Positions 1 to 5,800 are shown, counted from the first letter of the stretch. The stretch is 5,800 nt of DNA from Actinomycetota bacterium (GCA_903970355.1 CAJCIF010000311.1:1-5800); one strand, 5' to 3'. The notes: generated from the sequence alone by a model not told the origin. Made by a program: numbers and translations.

Positions 1-818
1 TTGATCAACTGCGCTTCAAATTTTTCAGGTGATGTTTCACCAAAAGCAATGGCTAGATCCTTCGATCTCGCAAGAAAGCTGTAATTACCAGATAATTCCA
101 AAGTGTTGCGGATCTGAGGCGACGATGGATTGAGATAACTAACCGTCACGATATGTGATTTTTCGCCGCTTTGCAGGGCCGTCAACATGCGATTTTGCAA
201 ATCTATTTTGGCAACGGGCCGATCGAAAGTGAGGCTGGATTGAAGAGTGGTTTCATTGCTTTTGCCTTTGCCTAACGTGTAGCAAACAACCAGGCTTTCG
301 CCGCTTGGCGCCAAACCGGCCACACAAATCATGTCTTGCCATGCGGCAATCGCCGTTGCCTCACTCAGTTTATCGAGCGGCAGTGTTGCCACCACAGATG
401 GAGACACGATCGGATTGAGATTGATAATAACGAGACCAAGTTTTTGTTCGGTATCGGTAGATTGATCGATCAGCGCAAAGGCTCTTCGACCCGCTACGCC
501 AAAATCAAATACCTTCTTGCCGATGTCGGACAGTTCAGAGATGACGCGCGCCGATTTGCCGTCCGGGCCGGCTTTATTTAGATCAACAAAGCTGACCCTG
601 CCAAACTCATTTGCAAGGCAGCAGACGCCAAGATCTGCTACTGCCACAAAATCGGCCGAAATTGCAGGAGACCAGTGGTGTCTCGCTACGATGTGAGGTC
701 CCTTTACAGGCTGGTCGCGCTTCTTTGCAGCCTTGGCGAAGACAAGCGACTCTGTTTGGGTAAGCCCGCCCAGACAGGCTATCGAACCGAATAGGAACGA
801 GCGTCGAGTAAAGTTCAA
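1..818 (-). CDS. Tat-exported beta-propeller-like (LVIVD-type) protein, 3' end missing
   Basis: The frame is open without a stop from 818 to the window edge, giving 272 codons of an N-terminal part. I chose the TTG at 818-816 because no ATG or GTG lies between it and the in-frame stop at 833-831, and because AAAGGG sits 8 bases upstream. Translation from this TTG gives an export signal: a twin-arginine motif TRRSFLF at residues 4-10, a hydrophobic stretch to about residue 19, and a possible cleavage site after VFA at residue 28. A Cys at residue 15 makes only a poor lipobox (SIAC). The mature part is rich in short beta-strand patterns. Residues 127-149 (GLVIINLNP, then SPSVVATL) and 226-245 (VSYLNPSSP, then NTLEL) look like LVIVD/beta-propeller repeats. 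Inference: a folded protein exported by Tat to the periplasm or cell surface, of unknown function. It lies 23 bases downstream of yggT and is probably co-transcribed with it. The gene call is strong and the fold is moderate. Confidence 0.82.
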   Translation of the reverse strand, partial: MNFTRRSFLFGSIACLGGLTQTESLVFAKAAKKRDQPVKGPHIVARHHWSPAISADFVAVADLGVCCLANEFGRVSFVDLNKAGPDGKSARVISELSDIGKKVFDFGVAGRRAFALIDQSTDTEQKLGLVIINLNPIVSPSVVATLPLDKLSEATAIAAWQDMICVAGLAPSGESLVVCYTLGKGKSNETTLQSSLTFDRPVAKIDLQNRMLTALQSGEKSHIVTVSYLNPSSPQIRNTLELSGNYSFLARSKDLAIAFGETSPEKFEAQLI

Positions 819-826
819 GTGGTGGG

Positions 827-832
827 CCCTTT
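827..832 (-). promoter_or_regulatory. Ribosome binding site supporting a TTG start
   Basis: AAAGGG read on the minus strand lies 8 bases before the TTG at 818-816, inside the 23-base gap after yggT. With no competing ATG or GTG nearby, it decides the start of the Tat-exported protein. Confidence 0.6.
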
Positions 833-841
833 ATGAATTGC

Positions 842-1096
842 TCAGAGCAATCTTTCTACCACACCAGCAAGCAATTGCAGAACTATCATCGCGACCATTG
901 GCGACAAATCAATGTTAGATATCGGTGGAATTAATTTTCGGAAAGGGGCAACGATTGGTTGAACAAGCTGGTCCAGCGTTTTGAACGGCTGCTCGTACCA
1001 GCGAATATTTGGAAACCAACTTAACACGCACCAGAGGAAAACCAGGATGTTAAGGGCTTGCACAAGTCCGGCAATTAAATGAGCTATGTAAAACAC
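842..1096 (-). CDS. yggT: YggT/Ycf19 family small membrane protein
   Basis: This encodes a small integral membrane protein of about 84 residues. YggT-family proteins have two hydrophobic segments and a conserved central loop, and the sequence shows this plan. The first hydrophobic segment runs from FYIAHLIAG through LVFLWCVL. It is followed by SWFPN, QPF, a loop with PFRKLIPP and DLSP, and a second segment MVAMIVLQLLAGVV. The family has been linked to osmotic tolerance and, in the plastid/cyanobacterial Ycf19 form, to thylakoid or division-related membrane organisation; its biochemical role is not settled. I place the start at the GTG at 1096-1094 because AAGG lies 7 bases before it. A TTG two codons upstream (1102-1100) would have only one base after the same AAGG, giving 86 residues. 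The stop is TGA at 844-842. It heads the minus-strand pair, with a plausible promoter about 40 bases upstream. Confidence 0.9.
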   Translation of the reverse strand: MFYIAHLIAGLVQALNILVFLWCVLSWFPNIRWYEQPFKTLDQLVQPIVAPFRKLIPPISNIDLSPMVAMIVLQLLAGVVERLL

Positions 1097-1103
1097 AATC
1101 AAA

Positions 1104-1107
1104 CCTT
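1104..1107 (-). promoter_or_regulatory. Ribosome binding site deciding the yggT start
   Basis: AAGG on the minus strand lies 7 bases before the GTG at 1096 but only 1 base before the TTG at 1102. The normal spacing therefore favours the GTG. Confidence 0.5.
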
Positions 1108-1137
1108 GCTAAACGAGATAGACTCCACTGAGCGCTG

Positions 1138-1164
1138 ATTGTAGCATCTAAGTCCCTTCCGCAA
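1138..1164 (-). promoter_or_regulatory. Candidate extended -10 promoter for yggT and the Tat-protein gene
   Basis: Read on the minus strand, TACAAT (1143-1138) matches the -10 consensus at five of six positions and is preceded by TGC (1146-1144), the extended -10 signature. A poor -35-like TTGCGG (1164-1159) is 15 bases upstream. A perfect TTGACA (1176-1171) also lies further up, but 27 bases from this -10, which is too far to pair. Transcription would start near 1131-1136, leaving a leader of about 35-40 bases before yggT. This rests on consensus matching only. Confidence 0.4.
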
Positions 1165-1194
1165 CCGATTTGTCAAGTTCAATTCAGAATCTGC

Positions 1195-2184
1195 ATGGCT
1201 AAGGCCCGGTCACATTTTCCCAGCAACGAGCAAAAGTTCATCGAGCTTATAAAAGACAAGCTGGGTAATCGTTTTATTGGCGACGATTGTGCAATTTTGC
1301 CCGGCCATATGCTCGTCAGTATCGACACTCTCGTTGACGGAACGCATTTCTTGTCAAACAAAATTCGCCTTGCAGATTTAGGCTGGAAGGCGCTTGCTGT
1401 TAATTTGAGTGATATCGCAGCCATGGCTGGCAAGCCGCGTTTTGCTCTTGTAAGCGTCACCTTGCCCAAAAATTTTGCAAAGTCGGCTTTCTCCGACCTT
1501 TACGACGGTTTAAAAGAATGCTCTGATTTCTATCACACTATTATTGTTGGCGGCGACATAACGGGCGGCGCCGTTCTTACCATTGCCATTACGATCATAG
1601 GCGAAAGCCACAGTCGGGGTGTACTTACCCGCAAAGGGGCTCAAGAAGGCGACGTTATTGTTGTCACTGGCCATTTTGGTGCAAGCCGAGCTGGGCAGGC
1701 TGAGCTTTTGCATAGCGAAGCCGGTGCAAAACGCAGATTCGAACACAATTCTTGTTTGGGCAAGCACGTGCGGCCGGAGCCTCGATTGAAGGAGTCATGG
1801 GCCATGGCAAACCAGATTGGCAGTCGCGGCGCTTTAATGGATGCAAGTGACGGTCTTGCCGATGCTCTTTTTCAAATTGCGCGTGCTTCTAATATAGGAA
1901 TGACCATTGATTTAGAAAAAGTACCAATCGCAGCGGAAACGAAAAAAATAGCTAAGAATTACGGTGCCGATGTATTTGAATGGGCGCTATACGGTGGTGA
2001 AGACTACGAGCTAGTTGGGACGCTCTCTGCATCATCCTGGCGAAAGTGGCTCGCATCAACAAAACATGTCCCTTTCACCGAAATAGGCTCCGTCACTAGT
2101 GGCCACGACATTACCTTCAAATTCGGTCAGAAAGACGGTCCGGAGCTGAATCTTGCCAAGACTTTTCAGCACATTTCGGAATGA
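1195..2184 (+). CDS. thiL: Thiamine-monophosphate kinase
   Basis: ThiL phosphorylates thiamine monophosphate with ATP to give thiamine diphosphate, the last step of cofactor synthesis in the cytoplasm. The 329 residues match the family's usual length. In order they show GDDCAILP (29-36), SIDTLVDGTHF (42-52), GWKALAVNLSDIAAMAG (63-79), GGDITGG (119-125), TGHFG (158-162), DASDGLADAL (216-225) and GGEDYEL (267-273). These are the PurM/AIR synthase-like signature segments, with the Asp-rich sites that bind metal and phosphates. All key acidic residues appear present. The start is the ATG at 1195; there is no good Shine-Dalgarno before it and no alternative in-frame start close upstream. It is divergent from yggT and sits 70 bases before folD. 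No thiamine (TPP) riboswitch is recognisable in the short leader. Confidence 0.95.
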   Translation: MAKARSHFPSNEQKFIELIKDKLGNRFIGDDCAILPGHMLVSIDTLVDGTHFLSNKIRLADLGWKALAVNLSDIAAMAGKPRFALVSVTLPKNFAKSAFSDLYDGLKECSDFYHTIIVGGDITGGAVLTIAITIIGESHSRGVLTRKGAQEGDVIVVTGHFGASRAGQAELLHSEAGAKRRFEHNSCLGKHVRPEPRLKESWAMANQIGSRGALMDASDGLADALFQIARASNIGMTIDLEKVPIAAETKKIAKNYGADVFEWALYGGEDYELVGTLSASSWRKWLASTKHVPFTEIGSVTSGHDITFKFGQKDGPELNLAKTFQHISE

Positions 2185-2254
2185 ACCGGTCTTGGTCTCA
2201 GTATTAATCCCTCACTGGATCTATACTTTGTTATTGACCCCATAGGAGAAGAAC

Positions 2255-3148
2255 ATGATTTCGCAGAATCAAGAAGTTGCCAAACTGATTGATGGCAAGC
2301 CCGTATCGAAGAAGATCAAAGATGAGCTAACCGAGAAGGTAAGCAAATATCTTGCTGCCGGTCATCGTAATCCGGGCTTAGCAGTTATCTTAATTGGGGA
2401 GAATCCAGCCAGCGAAATCTACGTAAAAAACAAAATTCTAGCCTGCAAGCAAATTGGCATTGAGAGTCACATGCATCGTTTCCCAGGGGATGTGCAAACA
2501 AAAACTGTGCTCGACTGCATAAAAGAACTAAATGCCAATGAAAAAATCGACGGCATTCTGGTGCAGCTTCCTCTCCCTTCGCATTTACCGACCGAAGAGA
2601 TACTACTGGCGGTATCACATCATAAAGATGTTGATGGTCTCCACCCGTACAATCTAGGTTTTCTCTTTGCCGGCAAACCGGCTCTGCAGCCCTGCACTCC
2701 GCGTGGCATCATGGCTTTGTTAGAAGCATATGAAGTACCTATTAAAGGCAAACATGCCGTCGTGATTGGCAGATCCAATTTGGTTGGAAAACCGATTGCT
2801 GCATTACTCTTGCAGAAGGATGCGACCGTCACTTCCTGTCACAGTAAATCCGTCGATCTCGAGGGAATCTGCCGCACAGCCGATATTCTTGTCGTAGCAG
2901 CCGGACGGGCCAAGATGGTTGGTGCCTCGTGGATAAAGCCCGGTGCTTGCGTCATCGATGTAGGCACGCATCACATCCAGGGCGATGATGGTGAAAAGCA
3001 CATATGCGGCGATGTAAAATTCGAAGAAGTGCAAAAGGTAGCTGGCCTTATTACCCCGGTACCCGGCGGTGTCGGCAAAATGACAGTGGCAATGTTAATG
3101 GCTAATACAATTTTTGCTTACGAACAAACTCTCGGTCTGGCTCATTAG
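2255..3148 (+). CDS. folD: Bifunctional methylenetetrahydrofolate dehydrogenase / methenyltetrahydrofolate cyclohydrolase
   Basis: FolD oxidises 5,10-methylene-THF to 5,10-methenyl-THF with NADP+ and then hydrolyses it to 10-formyl-THF, supplying one-carbon units for purines and formyl-Met-tRNA. The 297 residues are close to the usual 280-300. Visible motifs: the folate-site helix with Tyr56 and catalytic Lys60 (SEIYVKNK, 53-60), DGILVQLPLP (100-109), KDVDGLHPYN (125-134), PCTPRGIM (147-154), the dinucleotide-binding VVIGRSNLVGKP (170-181), and PVPGGVGKMT (269-278). Nothing essential is missing. The start is well supported: AGGAGA at 2244-2249 lies 5 bases before the ATG. The next gene begins 8 bases after the TAG stop, so the two are likely translated from one message. 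Confidence 0.97.
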   Translation: MISQNQEVAKLIDGKPVSKKIKDELTEKVSKYLAAGHRNPGLAVILIGENPASEIYVKNKILACKQIGIESHMHRFPGDVQTKTVLDCIKELNANEKIDGILVQLPLPSHLPTEEILLAVSHHKDVDGLHPYNLGFLFAGKPALQPCTPRGIMALLEAYEVPIKGKHAVVIGRSNLVGKPIAALLLQKDATVTSCHSKSVDLEGICRTADILVVAAGRAKMVGASWIKPGACVIDVGTHHIQGDDGEKHICGDVKFEEVQKVAGLITPVPGGVGKMTVAMLMANTIFAYEQTLGLAH

Positions 3149-3156
3149 ATATTGAG

Positions 3157-3834
3157 ATGGATTCAACCGAATCAATAGTGCAAACCGAACCGTTTCCAAT
3201 CTGGGCAACGGGAGTGATCGCTATTGTAGTTATCGCTTACTTGTTTTTCTTTGTGGGAGGATTGGCTTCTATTCGAGCTTCTCAGCAGATTATGAAAGAA
3301 GCCTTTGATTTCAAAAACATTGTCTTAGTAGCCCGCAACGTCGCTCAATTTCCGGAATCTTTGCCGCCTGGCTACCAATATAAGCTTGGCATTGGTGTGA
3401 ACGCAGACAAGATCTTGTACTGGTTTGGAATTCCGAAAGAAAAAACAAACACTTTGACGCAGAAAGATGTCAACTTTCTAGCAATTGAACACGAGCCTGA
3501 TAAACAGGAGATTGTATTCCTCTCAACACCAGATGCAGATGCCAGGGATTCAACTGAAATACTGAACGAAAACTATACGTCGAGCACGCTGAGCAGCGGA
3601 GCAGCAACACGTTTTAAGTCACGCAAAATAAAAGGTGAAATGAACATCGCAGGACAAGTAATGCCATACATAATTGGCGAACTGGATGATGGTGAATCAA
3701 AAGAGGGATTGTTGGGATGTATCAATCTCAAAGATCAACATAGAATACTTCGCATATACGGTATTCAAAGCCAATCGGGTAGCTATAACCTTCCTGAAAC
3801 ACAAGTGCTGTTGGAATCGATTGGGAAGCTATAG
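3157..3834 (+). CDS. Uncharacterised single-pass membrane protein
   Basis: I do not recognise this 225-residue protein. A short acidic N-terminus (residues 1-13) is followed by one strongly hydrophobic segment at about 14-37 (rich in Ile, Val and Phe, ending FFFVGGLA). Then comes a soluble domain of about 185 residues with mixed alpha/beta character. The basic residues R40 and K47 just after the helix would, by the positive-inside rule, put the soluble domain in the cytoplasm. The domain has no metal-binding cluster, P-loop or obvious catalytic motif. Its C-terminal third (LLGCINLKDQHRILRIYG, about 186-203) looks well ordered and may be the most conserved part. The ATG lies 8 bases after the folD stop without a proper Shine-Dalgarno, so translation may depend on ribosomes finishing folD. 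A GTG at 3178 is an alternative start. The open frame, codon usage and tight spacing make a real gene likely; the function is unknown. Confidence 0.8.
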   Translation: MDSTESIVQTEPFPIWATGVIAIVVIAYLFFFVGGLASIRASQQIMKEAFDFKNIVLVARNVAQFPESLPPGYQYKLGIGVNADKILYWFGIPKEKTNTLTQKDVNFLAIEHEPDKQEIVFLSTPDADARDSTEILNENYTSSTLSSGAATRFKSRKIKGEMNIAGQVMPYIIGELDDGESKEGLLGCINLKDQHRILRIYGIQSQSGSYNLPETQVLLESIGKL

Positions 3835-3953
3835 CTGTTTGATTACAAAAGATTCCAAAATTGAGGCGTGATTTCTCCCGCAAAATAGCCAGGGCAAGTT
3901 ATTCTGAAACATACGGAACTCAAACTTAAAGAACGGGTATCCAAGGGGGCAAC

Positions 3954-4142
3954 GTGGCAGAAGGCGCACATCATAAAGATCCAGCTCAGGGCTGGCTCGT
4001 TTTCTTTTTTGTCTGTTTTGGGATAGTCTTGCTTGGCATCGTTATATTCTTTGCGCGAGACGTCAACGATCAATCCAACGCACCGGCTGAATCTGGTGGA
4101 CACAAGAGTATGATCGTTGCCCAAGATCGCTCTGTCGCCTAG
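3954..4142 (+). CDS. Small single-pass membrane protein, unrecognised
   Basis: This 62-residue protein starts at a GTG with AAGGGGG at 3943-3949, 4 bases before it. It has a short polar N-terminus (1-12, containing HHKDP), one long hydrophobic helix at about 13-34 (FFFVCFGIVLLGIVIFF), and a polar C-terminal tail of about 28 residues rich in Asn, Asp, Ser and Ala. No family is recognised, and no lipobox or clear signal-peptidase site is seen, so it is best read as a membrane-anchored small protein. It lies 45 bases upstream of cinA on the same strand. A strong ribosome binding site and a coherent membrane-protein architecture support it as a real gene despite its size; an antisense open frame across 4238-3843 is less convincing. 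The function is unknown. Confidence 0.65.
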   Translation: MAEGAHHKDPAQGWLVFFFVCFGIVLLGIVIFFARDVNDQSNAPAESGGHKSMIVAQDRSVA

Positions 4143-4176
4143 AATTTCTTTCACTCTTATCTTTGCTTCTTTTTTC

Positions 4177-4180
4177 GGAG
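4177..4180 (+). promoter_or_regulatory. Ribosome binding site of cinA
   Basis: GGAG lies 7 bases before the GTG at 4188 and follows a long pyrimidine-rich stretch (4145-4175). It supports the GTG as start, since translation from there enters directly into the conserved ATAEILSIGTELLLG segment. Confidence 0.65.
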
Positions 4181-4187
4181 TGACCTC

Positions 4188-5477
4188 GTGGCAACCGCCG
4201 AAATATTGTCGATTGGAACCGAACTTTTGCTCGGTCAAATCGTTGATACAAACGCTCAGTTCATAGCAAGTGAATTAGCGAAGCTTGGAATTAATTGCTA
4301 TTTCAGAACAACCGTTGGTGATAACAAGGAACGGATCAAAGACGCTTTCTTAAGCGCACTCAAGCGTGCTGACATTGTGATTACGACAGGCGGTCTTGGT
4401 CCAACTGCTGATGACCTCACAACAGAATGCATTGCCGATCTTTTTGAAGTACCTCTTTATTTTGATGAAGAAGTGTTCGCGCACATCAAAAAACTGTTTG
4501 CCAGTTTTCGCTACAACATGCCGGAATCGAATCGCAAACAAGCTTTGCGCCCAGAAGGCGCAAGCATCTTACCTAACCCTGCCGGTACGGCTCCTGGTGT
4601 CTTGTGGCAAATACCAGAAAATCTATGCACGCGCATTGGTCTTATCAAAAGCAAACTTCCCCGTACCATTCTCACTTTTCCAGGTGTGCCGCGCGAATTA
4701 AAAGCGATGTGGCAGGAAACAGCCTTTGGCTATCTTTCAAAAACTTATGCAACCGGTACATTTTGGTCGCGAGATTTGAAGCACTACGGTATAGGCGAAT
4801 CTGCACTGGCAGAGAAATACGCGCATCTTCTCAATTTAGAAAATCCAACGGTTGCGCCTTATGCAGGCAATTGGGAATGCCGTCTACGCGTTACCACGCG
4901 AGGAGAAACGGAAGAACAAGCCAAACTTTTAGCTGCACCGGTAATTGAAGAGATTGTCACTAACAGTGGCACTCTTTGTTATGGATTCGACGATGACACT
5001 TTGGACTCTGTTCTTGGGGATATGCTGAGCCAACGACACTTGACTCTCGCTGTAGCAGAGTCTTGCACCGGTGGTCTTGTGAGCGAACGTTTGACTGATC
5101 GTCCTGGCAGTTCCGAATACATCAAATTGAATGTGGTTACTTATGCCAATGAAGCGAAATCGAAAATTCTTGGTGTTGAAGAAAAAGTCTTAGCTGCGCA
5201 TGGCGCTGTTAGTGCTGAATGTGCTGAACAAATGGCCATAGGAATCAGAAAACTAGCGCAAGCAGATTTAGGTCTGAGCGTAACTGGCATCGCCGGACCT
5301 GGTGGTGGCACAGAAGAAAAGCCCGTTGGTTTGACTTTTATTGGGTTAGCCTGGGAAGGCGGATACGAAGGTAAACAAGTAAACTTGCCTAGCCGTCATG
5401 CCCGAAAAGACATGCGCCTCCGCGCTTCCAACGAAGCCCTAAACTTAGTGCGCCTGCATCTCCTCAACCACAAATAA
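4188..5477 (+). CDS. cinA: CinA-like protein with C-terminal nicotinamide-nucleotide amidase domain
   Basis: The 429 residues give the full two-domain CinA layout. The N-terminal MoaB/MogA-like (COG1058) domain covers about 1-170, with IGTELLLGQ (9-17), TTGGLGPTADD (66-76), NPAGTAPG (130-137) and TFPGVPRE (163-170). In characterised CinA proteins this domain hydrolyses ADP-ribose or related nucleotides. After a linker domain, the C-terminal COG1546 (PncC) domain covers about 270-425, with AESCTGG (290-296, nucleophile Ser292) and VTGIAGPGGG (365-374). This domain deamidates NMN to nicotinate mononucleotide, so both halves point to pyridine-nucleotide salvage in the cytoplasm. CinA is also tied to competence in some bacteria, but no competence gene is next to it here. 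The catalytic motifs appear intact. The start is the GTG at 4188, supported by GGAG 7 bases upstream. The TAA stop is overlapped by a 12-base palindrome, and a large inverted repeat follows 23 bases later. Confidence 0.95.
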   Translation: MATAEILSIGTELLLGQIVDTNAQFIASELAKLGINCYFRTTVGDNKERIKDAFLSALKRADIVITTGGLGPTADDLTTECIADLFEVPLYFDEEVFAHIKKLFASFRYNMPESNRKQALRPEGASILPNPAGTAPGVLWQIPENLCTRIGLIKSKLPRTILTFPGVPRELKAMWQETAFGYLSKTYATGTFWSRDLKHYGIGESALAEKYAHLLNLENPTVAPYAGNWECRLRVTTRGETEEQAKLLAAPVIEEIVTNSGTLCYGFDDDTLDSVLGDMLSQRHLTLAVAESCTGGLVSERLTDRPGSSEYIKLNVVTYANEAKSKILGVEEKVLAAHGAVSAECAEQMAIGIRKLAQADLGLSVTGIAGPGGGTEEKPVGLTFIGLAWEGGYEGKQVNLPSRHARKDMRLRASNEALNLVRLHLLNHK

Positions 5478-5488
5478 ACAATATTGTT
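5477..5488. repeat. 12-bp perfect palindrome at the end of cinA
   Basis: AACAATATTGTT reads the same on both strands and begins on the last base of the cinA stop codon. It could be a protein-binding site or could have arisen by chance in AT-rich DNA. It is too AT-rich, and has no loop, to act as a terminator hairpin. Confidence 0.5.
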
Positions 5489-5500
5489 CTAAAAATAACT

Positions 5501-5548
5501 GCTCCATAAAATGTGGAGGCAAGCTTGCGCGTCCACATTTTATGGAGC
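5501..5548. repeat. Perfect 17-bp inverted repeat (hairpin) after cinA
   Basis: The arms GCTCCATAAAATGTGGA (5501-5517) and TCCACATTTTATGGAGC (5532-5548) are exact reverse complements. The 14 bases between them hold a further perfect palindrome, GCAAGCTTGC (5519-5528), so almost the whole 48 bases is self-complementary. It lies 23 bases past the cinA stop, where a terminator is expected, and could end transcription or protect the 3' end. However, no run of T follows the right arm (next bases CAGCCCCACGG), so it is not a standard Rho-independent terminator. The length and perfection also fit an intergenic repeat or miniature mobile element, but no target-site duplication is visible at the edges. 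Confidence 0.85.
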
Positions 5549-5728
5549 CAGCCCCACGGCTAAACAAACTTAGACGAGCAAAACCTGTCAGAAAATTGAC
5601 CATTCGTCAGAAAAATTTTTGCCCAATTAGCCACCGAAGGTTGAACCTTTTTTGCTTTTGACACGTATTCAGAATAGGAGCGTCAATTCGGACACCTATT
5701 GATTAACAAAAAAAGGGAGGGCAAGGCG
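5549..5728. other. Non-coding leader region upstream of the last gene
   Basis: I see no convincing gene here. The region holds a small GC hairpin (AGCC/GGCT arms, 5550-5561), a direct repeat GTCAGAAAA at 5587-5595 and 5606-5614 (19 bases apart), the palindrome AAAAATTTTT (5611-5620), a short dyad AAGGT/ACCTT near 5637-5649 followed by T residues, and an inverted pair AATAGG (5673-5678) / CCTATT (5695-5700). A perfect -35-like TTGACA is at 5658-5663, but no good -10 follows at normal spacing; the best is GTCAAT 18 bases later, matching three of six. The region probably carries the promoter and possibly an operator of the gene starting at 5729. Confidence 0.4.
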
Positions 5729-5800
5729 ATGAGAGTTATGCCTGGAGACTGGACTTCGACCAAGATTGGGAGGTTTGTTTCGCTGATGCCGGAAGGGCAG
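5729..5800 (+). CDS. 5' end of an unrecognised gene, runs off the window
   Basis: The frame is open from the ATG at 5729 to the window edge, giving 24 residues that begin MRVMPGDW and contain TKIGRFVSLMPEG. A strong ribosome binding site, GGGAGG at 5715-5720, lies 8 bases upstream. The visible part shows no signal peptide or membrane segment, and I do not recognise the family from so short a piece. The long non-coding leader before it suggests its own promoter rather than read-through from cinA. Confidence 0.6.
   Translation, partial: MRVMPGDWTSTKIGRFVSLMPEGQ

Noticed and set aside
336..581. 81-residue plus-strand open frame
   Set aside because: It lies antisense inside the Tat-exported protein gene, whose frame continues open across the whole region with a signal peptide and repeat patterns.
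1103..1194. Possible TPP riboswitch before thiL, from a CTGAG-like stretch
   Set aside because: The region is too short and lacks the second conserved TPP-binding segment; the match is a few bases only.
2222..2227. TATACT as a -10 element for folD
   Set aside because: It is a good -10 match, but no -35 lies at normal spacing (TTGGTC at 2192-2197 is 24 bases away) and there is no extended -10 TG, so it is not called as a promoter.
3827..3836. Palindrome AGCTATAGCT at the stop of the 225-residue protein gene
   Set aside because: It is short, lacks a loop and a T-run, and is unlikely to be a terminator.
2617..3980. 14-base identical stretch CACATCATAAAGAT in folD (about 2617-2630) and in the small gene (about 3967-3980), encoding HHKD in both
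   Set aside because: Both copies are in coding frames with unrelated surroundings, and one such match in a window of this size is plausible by chance.
3843..4238. 131-residue open frame on the minus strand
   Set aside because: It overlaps the small membrane-protein gene and the start of cinA, shows no family resemblance, and has less coherent composition than the plus-strand reading.
5637..5654. AAGGT/ACCTT dyad followed by T residues as a Rho-independent terminator
   Set aside because: The stem is only about five base pairs and AT-rich, too weak for a confident terminator, and it is 160 bases past cinA.

Overview
The window reads as chromosomal DNA of a free-living bacterium, with intact housekeeping genes, compact spacing, and base composition that looks roughly balanced to slightly AT-rich by eye. 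Nothing suggests phage, plasmid or transposon DNA. The YggT protein resembles the Ycf19-type YggT of cyanobacteria (SWFPN near the middle, then QPF, then IPP and DLSP). This hints at the Cyanobacteriota, possibly a non-photosynthetic relative such as the Vampirovibrionia/Obscuribacterales, but that placement is an inference from one short protein.

Layout. On the minus strand at the left are a yggT gene (842-1096) and, 23 bases downstream, the 5' part of a gene for a secreted protein (1-818, cut by the window edge). The secreted protein has a twin-arginine signal peptide and beta-propeller-like (LVIVD-type) repeats. A divergent intergenic region of about 100 bases separates this pair from a plus-strand run: thiL (thiamine-monophosphate kinase, 1195-2184), folD (methylene-THF dehydrogenase/cyclohydrolase, 2255-3148), an unrecognised 225-residue single-pass membrane protein (3157-3834), an unrecognised 62-residue single-pass membrane protein (3954-4142), and cinA (4188-5477). 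After cinA comes about 250 bases of non-coding DNA opening with a perfect 17-bp inverted repeat. The 5' end of another plus-strand gene (from 5729) then runs off the right edge.

How the genes fit together. ThiL makes thiamine diphosphate, FolD interconverts one-carbon folates, and the C-terminal half of CinA is an NMN deamidase-type domain of pyridine-nucleotide recycling. The plus-strand run can therefore be read as a loose cofactor-maintenance cluster, with two membrane proteins of unknown role inside it. Only the folD-to-membrane-protein junction (8 bases) and the small-protein-to-cinA junction (45 bases) are tight enough to suggest co-expression.

I found no convincing new biological system. 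The items most worth a second look are the long perfect hairpin without a U-tract after cinA, the two unrecognised membrane proteins, and the Tat-exported propeller-like protein with a TTG start.
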